This document shows positions 1-9,953 of a stretch of DNA of 64,000 nt, piece by piece. Under the pieces are notes generated by a model, which worked only from the letters and a program-made list of their open reading frames with translations, was not told the origin of the DNA and searched no databases. This DNA is from Lepidodermella squamata (lineage: Eukaryota; Gastrotricha). Location: contig JBLDXI010000009.1 in the NCBI GenBank assembly GCA_047495785.1, positions 3,906,001-3,970,000 of the forward strand, written 5' to 3'. The position numbers and the translations under genes are program-made. Numbering within the stretch: position 1 is the first letter of the stretch; each line of letters starts with the position of its first letter.

Positions 1-274
1 TACCAATAATTATGTCCAAGCTCTCAATTTTTTTAGACCGGCCGCAATTTTTCCAAACTGGACCCAAGGTTTTATAAAATATCTGCGAACGAACAAGGAA
101 TTATATGTATTACTTGGTAATTTTCCCATTTTATGCAAAAAAATGTTAAATTCCCAAAAATGAGGTGAAAATCGTAAAATCGAAAAAATTCATTAATGCT
201 TTAAATCGCTAGACCCTTAAAAATCTCCAGTTAGATAAATTGGCTGAGGTAGCAAGAAAAGCTCAGTCACTCAC
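1..274 (-). other. Intron of the Neuralized-like gene, running off the window
   Basis: After the donor at 274/273 (minus strand GTGAGTGA) the sequence is AT-rich and has no open frame resembling the rest of a Neuralized protein. The C-terminal RING finger expected in this family should lie beyond position 1. Confidence 0.6.
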
Positions 275-1730
275 CTAGCAAGCGAAGGCATTCAATTGAG
301 CCGTACAAATCGAAGAAGAACGTCAACGATAGCGAGCCGTCGACGTACATTAGCGTAGTGGGTGGTTGGTTATTTCTGCTGATTTGAATCGCCCCAGGCG
401 GTACAAAGCTGAACAGAATCTCATCGCCACGGGTCGGATTTGTACATACATCTTTGTTAACAACCCAATATTCACTTCGATCGAGCAAATCGTCCGAGTT
501 GCTCGGCAGCGAATCTTGGCTGACAGAGGACAAATCAGCAGCAGTTATACCAAACGTTAAACCGCCTCGATATTCTCCTGTCACACTTGCTATTTGAATA
601 GCAACTTTGGTTCCTAAAAAAAAATCAAACACTCAGAAACTTCCAGAAAAATCTAGCAGAAAAATTACCCAATGGAATCGGTCGAGAGGTGAAAACATAA
701 GCATTACAAAATTCGCCATGTGATCTGACTGCAACTGACCCATCTTGCGCTAATGAAACATTCTTTCCAGTTAAAACCGTGCTAAAGCTCAGATTTCGAA
801 CGATGGACAATGAATTGAAGTGATTTAGAGGCGGTAAATTAGGCACTTTAGGCGCGACGCTTGGCCTGGCAGGTGGCGATGTATTTGGTACTAAAGATTG
901 AGATCTAGCTGGCGGTAGCCCGGTTCCTGATCCGGGTAATTGTTGATAGGTTGAAGAGTCAAAAGACGGCCGTGGTGTAAGATTGGAAGACGAATTACTT
1001 GTACCTAGTTCGACGTTAGCTAATCGCATAACCTCAGGTGGCAATCCTTCTCTGCTATTTGGTTTGGAATTTCTACCATATTTCGCACCACGCATTGAGC
1101 TTCGAATTGAAACAGCTGTAGTATTCCCGTAGACGTCGACAATCGCCCATAGCGGTTTCGTCGTCTCTAGGCCACATATTAATGGAGCCAAGTTGTCAGG
1201 GTTTGAACCAACAAAAACTGTCCCGATCTTATTGAAGTAGAATATCAGTTCTTCGTTCTGTCTTATCATTGTATTTTCAGGCAACGCTTTAACCCAAAAG
1301 CCTGCGTGATTGGCAAGATCAGGGCATGAATAGCGAGGCAAAAGTGAAGAGTCGAAATTGGAAGGATCCCATGTAGTGAAACCGATACGAATCGAGCCAG
1401 ACCAAGCGTCCGATGACCGCATACAACGAACGTGAATTCTCTCGCCCATCGCAACTGGTCGGCTAGAGAAGCATAAACCATTGCAAAAAGATTGGAATCT
1501 CGTGGCTTGTGCCATGTCAGTAGACAGCCGAATGCAGGTTCCGTGGATTGGATGGAAAGTGAGCGGAGCATTGGCGTAATAATTCCGCACAGCTTGGGCC
1601 GAGTCCAACGGTCGACCTGGATCAACCATAACATCATCTCCCTCTGTGGTGATCGAAATTAGTTTAATTGATGAGAAAGCGAACATGAAGTTAACTTACC
1701 ACCAAGACGCGAGCCTTGTTGATTTCCCAT
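275..1730 (-). CDS. NEURL1: Neuralized-like E3 ubiquitin ligase (5' part)
   Basis: Neuralized proteins are RING E3 ligases that ubiquitinate Notch ligands and promote their endocytosis. Three exons are visible: 1730-1700, 1643-669 and 613-275, joined in phase, giving 448 codons before the gene leaves the window. Two NHR domains are seen. The first, about residues 38-195, has the family signatures F-x-S-F-C-N-G-L-x-F-S-S-R-P, R-Y-S-C-P-D-L, and G-F-W-V-K-A-L-P-E. The second, about residues 285-448, contains E-F-C-N-A-Y-V-F-T-S-R-P-I and ends with a F-F-D-L-Y-G segment. A Ser/Pro/Asn-rich linker separates them. The RING is not in the window. The first exon gives MGNQQGSRLG, so Gly2 could be N-myristoylated, as reported for vertebrate NEURL1. 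PBDC1 ends only 138 bp upstream on the same strand. Confidence 0.9.
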
Positions 1731-1868
1731 GATGAATGTTACCGGCGAGTCATAGCAATAAGTTCAATAACGTTCGTATTAAGCATCTACCAACTGGAGG
1801 AAACAAGAATTTTTAAAATGCCTCTCAGCATAACAATCATGTTTCGAAATATTATCAATCTTCAACAA

Positions 1869-2431
1869 TTAGCTGTTATTTTCTTCGGTAAGCTTCCCGA
1901 TAAAAACTGCATCGTTATGACCCTCGCGGTTCCTTGCAATTTCGATGGCTAAAAGCTGGATACGGGGGGCTATATACAAATAAGTTAGCATCTGAACTAT
2001 GATCCATACGAAGTCAACTTACCAATGGTGGTGTTATCTTCGGAATGCGCCTGAGATGCATCGACGCGCAAGAGACTGGCGAAGTTATAATCATCGACAA
2101 TGCCTTTGTATGCTTCACAGAATTCGCGCCAAATTTTTTTCCCGTTATCCGATTTCATTTCATCAACGTCAACTTTGTCAACGCGCATGTTAGGAAGAAT
2201 TTGCCTGAAATGCGTGTAAATGATATCATCGACTTTCGTCAAGCGTAAATTTTTGCTATTGTTGGTTTGTAGGATCTTGAAGTAAATCTCAGCTTGTTCG
2301 AATGCCTTGGCTGCCCATGCCTCTTCAAGGTTCGGCTAAAGTAAATCATGGCTTATTAGCATTGAAATGTTAGAACAGTCAACGAGACTTACGTCATTGA
2401 CGTAATCGTTCGCGTTATACGACGGGATCAT
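1869..2431 (-). CDS. PBDC1: PBDC1 homologue (Ypl225w/Chp1 family)
   Basis: Three exons, 2431-2393, 2335-2023 and 1969-1869, make a 150-residue protein. Recognisable family blocks are A-W-A-A-K-A-F-x-x-A-E-x-Y-F-K near residue 20, LTKVDDIIYTHFRQILP, W-R-E-F-C-E-A-Y-K-G-I-V-D-D-Y-N-F, LLRVDASQAHSEDNT, and APRIQLLAIEIARNREGHN near the C-terminus. The yeast member is reported to be a ribosome-associated chaperone for newly made eEF1A, so a housekeeping cytosolic role is expected. The protein is shorter than human PBDC1 because it lacks the long acidic, charged tail. It lies just upstream of the Neuralized-like gene on the same strand. Confidence 0.92.
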
Positions 2432-4219
2432 TTATAAAGGTTTCTAGTACAAAAAATGTTTAAACAATACCTCAGGATACCAGAGGCAAGAAATAACTGA
2501 AGGCTGATGCCAATTATCAGTTCAAGTTTCACTCATAAAACTCCTCTAAAAGCTTCGTGTATTATGACGATTCATCACCAAAAGAGAAAAGAGAGAGAGA
2601 GAGTAGCCCACAGTGAATCGGTGAAATCAAGGCCCGTTCAAGGCCCGTGTAGTTGAACATAGGTATAATGACACCTTTCTATATACGAATCATGCCGAGT
2701 CTACATGCGATCTCCCGATGTTACCATTACTAGGAATGATTTTCGATTTAGTTAGGCCCGAGTTATGCCATTGAGAAGTCATGAAGTCAGAGTCATAAAG
2801 CAACTAAACGACTAGAATATCGCAATCTTGTGGTCGCACGGCGTAGGAGTGTAAACACTCTCAAGGATAGTATGATGATTCACCAGAGTTACATCATCCA
2901 AGTGACCAAAAAAATACGTCGATGAAAGCAACTGACCGAAACTGTCAGCTTTGAGCTTCATTTTCTTGATTTTCTACCTTAGCAGCTGATTAATAATATT
3001 AAAAAATATCAGCCAATATATAAAAAAATAAGTTTATTGCAGAAAATTATAATACACTGTGTGACCTTGACCGAGGTATTGGCGGGAATAATGTCGCTCG
3101 TGTGGGCGGAAAGCGAAAAGTCGGTTGTTTTTTGGTCTGCAGTGTAGCACGCAGGGATGCGAGATGTTACCGACCGGTGGTCTCTCAGGAGATGATCAGA
3201 CACGGTTTGCGAGTCATCACGTGAGCCGGGACTCGGGACTCGGTTCCGAACCGGGTTTATTTGTTTTGAGAGAGCCGGCTGTGGTTTGTCAGCGCCGGGA
3301 TATTGCCTGCTGGAGTTCGCGTGTTGTCTGGTGTGTCGGTATGGGCTGATGCTGTTGAGGGCGGTGGGCCATTTTGACCAGCTTTACCCCCTGGCCTTCG
3401 CAGAGGCGTTTCTTACCTCCATCGACGTTGCTAGGTGTAGCAGTTCTTTTTTTGCCCTAGTTTAGTCCGTCGAGAAATGTCAGGAACCGACTTCTTGCGG
3501 CTCCCTCCGCCACCTTGTATAGCCATTTTTGTCCATAACTGAGGAAAATTGACCAAATTGACAGGATATAAAACCCCTATATATCCTATAAAAGGAAAAC
3601 CTATATCTGGACTCGAAGATGGTATGTAGAATTTCGGAATAACGTTTTTTGGTCGAGATTTCCTCTAGAAAGAGATCGAGAAATATAAGTATCTAGGATT
3701 GTGGTTTTAAAGTATGGTGGATGTTGGATGTGATAGAATCTTAACTGTTGGCTGATTGACAATTAACGGCCGTTCAAACCATCTCCCGAATACAAAATAT
3801 AAGTTGATACTTGGTTAACTGCCGGAAAACTCGAAGCCGACTTCCGGTCACAACCCTCCATATGAAGAAAGAGTAAACACTTGTCCTAAGAGTCAGAAAC
3901 CATCATGGGCTGCTCCCTAACTTTGTGGATGTGGGCTGTATGTGACCAATTTAAATGCCAAAGCTTCGCATGTATTTTTGACGAGAGTTTAGTCTTCAGC
4001 TCGGACGGGACCACGTCTGGCATTAGATTTAGGCTGCCTTGAAAATACCATATTTCCTTTTTCAAAATACATCTTGAGAGCACGGGATTGAGGTCGGGGC
4101 GGGCTTGCTATGTCGGACGATTGGAAATTATTCCGCCATCTCATCTTCTGCAATGCCACTCGAGAATATAAATTACTGTTTTATCCCTTTTATAGGCAAG
4201 AATTTCGTGAGCTGCTTTC
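2432..4219. other. Intergenic region between divergent PBDC1 and XPNPEP1
   Basis: No convincing gene. A GA-rich run lies near 2585-2605. A block at about 3080-3520 is clearly richer in G+C than its surroundings and contains a TCACGTGA E-box at 3217-3224. The 74-codon open frame there (3125-3349) resembles nothing I know. The region probably carries the promoters of both flanking genes. Confidence 0.6.
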
Positions 4220-6390
4220 ATGGCTAAAAGATTGACCAATTCTGAAATTCTCAATGGTCTACGGACCTTGATGAAAAACCCTTCGAAATTCGGTTTATCC
4301 GATGCTATTGCTGCATACATCGTTCCAACGGAAGACGCGCACGGGAGCGAATACATTGCTAATTGCGACAAGCGGCGTGAATTCGTAAGCGGATTCACAG
4401 GATCCGCTGGAACTGCTGTGATCACCGGCGATAAGGCCGCATTATGGACTGACGGCCGTTATTACCTTCAAGCCGAGCAACAGCTTGATTCAACAAACTG
4501 GCTGTTGATGAAAGACCGTCTGCCTGAAACTCCAACAATTCAAGAGTGGCTTAACAAAGTCTTGCCTCCGAACAGCAAAATCGGCACAGACCCATTTTTG
4601 GTCGCTGATTCGCAATGGAAAAGCCTATCTGATGGGCTTAAAGAGTCTGGCAATAGCTTGATAGCTGTTACACCAAATTTAGTCGACCTCGTTTGGGCCG
4701 AAAATCAACCGCCTCGCCCTAAGGACAAAATATTTCTCCATCCGGTCAAGTACGCTGGTTGGTTATTCGTATTTTAATGTAATGCATAACTTAAACATAA
4801 CATTTAGGAGCAACTTGGGCTGATAAAGTGAAGACTTTGCGCGAAAAGATGGCGGCTAAAAAAGCTGAGGCCTGCTTGCTATCAGCGTTGGATGAAATAG
4901 CGTATCTGTTGAATCTTCGAGGTTCAGATATTGAATATAACCCAGTTTTCTTTGCCTATTGCATCGTTACGACCGACCGCGTGCTGCTATTTGTCGACGA
5001 TAGCCGATTCGAAGATGGTATCCGCTCTGAATTGAAAGTCGACGAAACTAGCGGCCCTCGGGTAGAGCTGAAGAAATACGATACCGTAATTGATGAATTC
5101 AGCTCAATTGTCGAAAACACCAAGGGCAAAATATGGGTAAATTATTCGAAATCTATTAAAATAATTACGCATTTTGAATTTTTTTAGGTTTCTACACGAT
5201 CAAGCCGTGCCATTGTTCAAGTTGTACCGTCTGATCGCTTAGTGGGCGAACTTACCCCGGTGAATCATATGAAAGCGGCGAAAAATGCCGTCGAAGTTGA
5301 CGGAATGAAATCAGCTCAGGTTCGCAAAATTCTTTCTAGAATCATCATAAATACTTGTTGAATTTTCTTAGCTGAAAGACGCTATTGCCTTGGCCGAGTT
5401 TTTCGACTGGCTCGATCACGAGGTGCCTAAAGGCTACCTCAATGAGGTAACCGCCTCCGACCATTTGGAAAAATTGCGACGGGAACGTGACGATTTTGTC
5501 TCGCTGAGCTTCCCAACAATCGCTGGAAGCGGCCCGAATGGAGCAGTTATTCACTACCGCCCCGAGCCCGAAACTGCAAGGCATGACTTGAATTGATGGG
5601 AGGTTTAATTTGTTAATATATTTTTTGCGTGTAGAAAATTGTCGGTTGACGAAGTTTTCTTGGTTGATTCTGGTGCGCAATATCGAGATGGAACGACCGA
5701 TGTCACTCGAACCTACCACTTTGGTACGCCGACTGAGCAGGAAATAGATGCGTTTACTCGCGTTCTGAAGGGCCATATTGTGAGTTGATAATTGAATCAT
5801 TTGAAATTTATCATTATTTTGAACTTATAGGCCCTTGCTCGTGTTAAGTATCCTAATGGCACGAAAGGCTATCAAATCGATGTTTTAGCCCGGCAAAGCC
5901 TGTGGGAGGTTGGCCTCAACTACCTGCATGGAACCGGCCACGGTGTTGGATCTTTCTTGAATGTCCACGAGGGTCCAGCTTCGATTGGCTGGGTCGCTCA
6001 CCCGGACCATTCAGCCCTGAAACCAGGCATGATTATGAGCGATGAACCTGGGTTTTACGAGGACGGTAAATTCGGCATTCGCATTGAAAGCCTGGTTTTG
6101 GTGCGAGAGGCCAAATTACCCGTAAATTTAAGAATTAAAAAAAAAATTGAAATTAAAAATAATTACTTTTTCAGAATAATTTCAAAAATGCGGGCTATCT
6201 CGAATTTGAGAATATTACGCTGACCCCAATTCAGACGAAAATGATTAATAAATCGCTGTTATCGCCCGAAGAAATCACTTGGCTGAACGATTTCCATAAG
6301 CAATGCTTGGATTTTGCCGGGCCGTCGCTGCAAAAGCTGGGCAAAACCAGCGCCTATGAATGGCTCGTTAGAGCTACCCAGCCAATTTGA
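4220..6390 (+). CDS. XPNPEP1: Cytosolic Xaa-Pro aminopeptidase (aminopeptidase P1)
   Basis: Removes the N-terminal residue from peptides with proline in second position, in the cytosol, using two metal ions. Seven exons: 4220-4757, 4808-5136, 5188-5319, 5372-5580, 5635-5779, 5831-6121, 6175-6390; 619 residues, close to the human enzyme. The pita-bread peptidase fold occupies the C-terminal part. The five metal ligands are present: Asp414 and Asp425 (V-D-S-G-A-Q-Y and D-G-T-T-D-V-T-R), His488 (H-G-T-G-H-G-V-G), Glu523 (D-E-P-G-F-Y-E) and Glu537 (F-G-I-R-I-E). The N-terminal creatinase-type domains are intact ([31 protein letters not shown]). Intron 4 must use a GC donor (5581-5582), because reading on hits a stop at once. 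AATAAA at 6558-6563 is the likely polyadenylation signal. Confidence 0.97.
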
Positions 6391-6739
6391 AATCAACTTT
6401 TGAGTGAAATGAACAAAATTTTACTGTGAAATTCTGTTCCAGGTGATTGGTTGCACATCGCTTGCTCATAGTAATTATATTGATAAAACGCTGCTTTCCT
6501 ATATTACACACAGCTGATTTCGTTGCGAAAAATGTGATTTTTCCTATAAATGTTGCGAATAAAGTCGAAAAATATATCGGGTTTTTATTTTTTCATCTCT
6601 CACTCCCACCTTGTCAGAAATTAAATTATCATATAATATCAGAATAACTGTTTTCTTCGTCGTACTTCAATACAATGGAAAGAAGCGGGTGTGTAAGTGA
6701 CAAGTTTGAAACTTGACGAACTAAACATCATCGTTCTAA
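6391..6739. other. Convergent 3' region of XPNPEP1 and CBM21-1
   Basis: Holds the XPNPEP1 3' untranslated region with AATAAA at 6558-6563, then the 3' end of CBM21-1 from the other strand. No gene seen. Confidence 0.6.
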
Positions 6740-9700
6740 TCACCAATAAGCTGTGTCAGAGTTGAAGGGCATCGAGGGTGTTGTGAAAGCTAGAGCAGCA
6801 GTTGTTGTCGCGACCGGCGCCAGCATCCGCGCCCAGGGCGACTGGTCGGCCCGGTTCACCGGTTGGTTCGACATTCCTCTGTTATAATTTGCTGTCGAAT
6901 TAGCACTATTTGCGTTGGAAGACACTGGGTTGTAGCGAATCGAGTAGTTTTTGCCGTAGTTATTGTCCCAAAATTCACCTAAAATTAGCGAAAAATGAAA
7001 TAATAATATTAAAATTTTGGAGGACGTAAATCTTAGTATCCTGACTACCGCATTCGGTGCCAAACAATATGCCAATATTTATTCAGCCATTTTGTTGGGG
7101 AATTTACTACCCAAGTAGGGGTCGTACCACCGCTTCATCGAAATATCCCGATAATAAAGTCAGCTTTTTTGCAAATGGAGAGACCCCTTACCCCTCACCT
7201 GTGTCTGTGATTCCTGTGCCAATAAAATGAAACATTCAGCAAGAAAATCCGTCTATTAGACACCCATAGAGAACGTGGTGATCACTACGTTCTCTATGTG
7301 GACACCCTATCAGGAAAACGGACATACTCAGGCCTAACAAGGGCCCAGCCAGGCCTAACATGGGCCCATCTTAGGCCCAAGGGAAAAGGCCTACCATGGA
7401 CCCACCATGGGCTCACCGGGTTTTGACTGGGAACATGATGACCATACGAAGAAATGGCTGTTTCATCACCGCAAACTTGACACTACCGACAAGGCGATCT
7501 GGCCCATCGCCGAATGCTTGCACTGCGGTTCACTGGATTTACGCGGACTATTTTCCCAGTCGAACGCCGGTGACATAGGATAAAAATTTCTTAAACAAAA
7601 CTACACCCCCATCATTGCTGATACCTTGCCGTGGTTTGGTGGCTTTGTCTCGACGACCCGCAAGGCTGTGCCGATGGTTTAACCAAAGCGGAGAGGCCGA
7701 CGGGTAGATGCAGCAAACTAACATCAGTGACCCCCGTCCTCTGGGTTAGAGGTTGTGCGCTTTCCCAACAGGTCCCGTCACGTAAAAAAGCACCCGTTTT
7801 CGAAACCTCAACAAAGAAAAGCTATGTGCGAGGAGGCAGTCCGCCACGAAAGGGGACAACACTAACCTACTACGGCTGTTTTGGTACGTGACTTGTTTCG
7901 ATTTAAATTTCCGCTTTCCTCAAAGGGCGTGCAAAACCGACTGAAAAACTAATGTAGTATAATGATACTACCTCATACTACGACCTAGAAAACCTGATGG
8001 TCCGTCGCCCCCGAATCGAATGGCGCAAAAGATTGGCTAAAATCTTCGTTGCTTTGGTCGTAGGAGTAACCGTTGGTACAGTCGCCGTGTATGGCACTCT
8101 AGAATCCGTTAAACGCTCGATTTGCGGTTGATCGGCATTGGCTTTTTCGAGATGCGGAATCAACAAAGCGAGATTTGATGTGATGTTGCTGATCTTTCGC
8201 AGTCCTTTCTACGAAAGCTACGAAGGAGATAAAAGCGAGGTCGGAAGTCGGAAAGGCCGGTCCAACTGAAAACTACTAATTCTGCTAAAAAGCTGACAAA
8301 ACTGCCTCAAATTTGCCTCTATTCAGCCTGTGGCTATTTCGCCCCAATATCTCAAAAGAAATTGGAAAACCGACACTTTGTTCTTTTTGCATATATGGCG
8401 TAAATATTTCACGTAAAAGATAAACATTTGCTAACTTTAACGAGTCTTAATTTTGAGGTCAACACGCATTTTTCTAGGTTATCCGCTAATATACGGTGAC
8501 CTGCGTTTTTAATTGCGAAGAAATTACCGCACTCAAGCTTGTTATCTATAAGGCTTCATTTAAACAACTCAAAACGGGTATCTTTACCTTCTTTATCGGT
8601 ACATTTGTAGCAAATACAGAACTCGAGGAGAGAGCCAGGCGGCAGGTGAGGCGGAATCGGGATGAGAAATTCGAATAAATCATATTCAGACCGAACACCA
8701 TCTACCGGCATGCCCATCGGAAACGCGTCCGCCTTCCAATCGTTCTGCGTCCGCCAGCCGTCGTATGTCGCCCGAACGAAGACGTGTTTACCGAACGACA
8801 GATTTCTCACCCGAATAAGGCCTTTGATATTTCCAGATCGAAAATGCACGCTTTCGAGGGCGACGTTTTGAACGCGCAGTTTTTCAGCCAGTTGGATGTA
8901 ATTTGATAACGGGTCAGGGAATAGCACTTCGATGCAGTTGTTGCCCGGCCCACTGGCCGCCAGGCTTCGGTCGACGTTGCCCGGCATTTGTTGAACTAAA
9001 TTGAATATTCTAGCGATAGCTTGTGAAACAGGCGTATTCATCGGCGAATCGGCATAGCTGCCGATCGGAGTGGTCCCAAAGGTTCGAATGTCAATCTAAA
9101 AATTCGAAATGAATACCAATAAAAATAGGTTGTTTTGGTCTATTATCTCTGAGTTCCCAGATATATTAGCATCGACTTTGAACTGGATTTTTTGGCTTAA
9201 TAATTTTTTATTTCCCAGCTGAAGTTCAGAGAAGATAGTGATTAAAATCTAGAAAATCCTGAATTTCATTACTATAGCCACCAATTTTTTTATTTTCAGC
9301 AAAAAAAGTTCACGTGAATGATAATTTTTAATAAAATGAATGACCACGTGAAAAGCTGCGTTGACATTTTTTTAATAACAAAAATTAATAAAAACTTGAA
9401 TTAAATATAAATTTATATTAATAAAAAAATAAATCCTGCCTAACTTGAGGATAAAAAATTTGAGAAAAGTTTGGGAAATTTTCCGCAAATAAACTGGGTA
9501 AAAATGCAAAAAATTCGGAGAGTAAACCGGTTTGAAAATCAAATTTATAGCGACCTCGGTAAAAATCAGGAAAATTAACAGATTTTTTAATAATTTCGTA
9601 GGGTAGTATCCAGGCTCTAGAAAAGGTTGTTTATTCATTTTTAATTAAAAATTTACCAGAGATTGACCATCTGATTCGTCGGCGAACCTGACGTGCTTTT

Positions 9701-9953
9701 TACAACCAAAACTGAGGGCTCGTCTCATACCAGCTGGACTCGCTGGCGCTGGGGACGAAGGAATACTGGACCCTCTGCGTTCGCGAGGCTCAAAGTCGAT
9801 GCCATCGCTCGCAGCTGGCTGAAAATCTTCGTCTGCAATGAGGACAATTGTTTAAAAAGCCGGTAAAATAACGAAAGATTAAGACTCACCCCAAAGTGTG
9901 AAAGATCCAGCTGGATTTCTGTTATCCGGCATATTCAAATCATAATCTGACAT
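6740..9953 (-). CDS. CBM21-1: PPP1R3-type glycogen-targeting subunit of PP1
   Basis: First member (by coordinate) of the nine-gene array. PPP1R3 proteins hold PP1 on glycogen so that it dephosphorylates glycogen synthase and phosphorylase. Four exons: 9953-9890, 9832-9657, 9095-8588, 6978-6740; 328 residues. Exon 1 ends in L-W-G. The PP1-docking motif is H-V-R-F at 68-71, followed by an unusual ADESDGQSL where the paralogues have A-D-x-x-G-K/Q-P-L. The CBM21 domain (about 140-275) includes VALESVHFRSGNIKGLIRVR and continues across the last intron as EFWDNNYGKNYSI. The protein ends in D-T-A-Y-W. The W-S-E-F-A-x-W-N block of most paralogues is reduced to S-P-W-A-R. The last intron is 1.6 kb, far longer than in the other eight genes, and contains repeats. 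The extra phase-0 intron after the docking motif is shared only with CBM21-9. Confidence 0.9.
7265..7298. repeat. 34-bp near-perfect palindrome in the last intron of CBM21-1
   Basis: The sequence runs CATAGAGAACGT - GGTGATCACT - ACGTTCTCTATG. The 12-bp arms are perfectly complementary and the centre contains GTGATCAC, so the whole 34 bp is palindromic except for one symmetric position pair. Confidence 0.85.
7330..7406. repeat. Degenerate tandem repeat, unit about 21 bp
   Basis: Units start with AGGCCTAAC or AGGCCTACC and continue as A-x-GGGCCCA. Copies are seen at 7330-7350, 7351-7372, a shortened one at 7373-7386, and 7387-7406. They abut the ATG of the candidate nested reading frame at 7407. 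Confidence 0.7.
7407..8131 (+). CDS. Candidate small nested gene (unknown, one membrane segment)
   Basis: Two short plus-strand frames inside the last intron of CBM21-1 look protein-like. The first (7407-7583, 58 codons) is rich in Trp/His and includes W-E-H-D-D-H-T-K-K-W and A-E-C-L-H-C-G. The second (7997-8131, 44 codons) starts M-V-R-R-P-R-I-E-W-R-K-R and has a hydrophobic run IFVALVVGVTVGTVAVYG. They can be joined in phase by a donor after 7569 (GTGACA) and an acceptor before 7989 (ACCTAG), giving a 101-residue basic protein with one membrane segment. The splice sites are weak and I recognise no family. This could be a real nested gene, remains of an inserted element, or chance. Confidence 0.3.
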
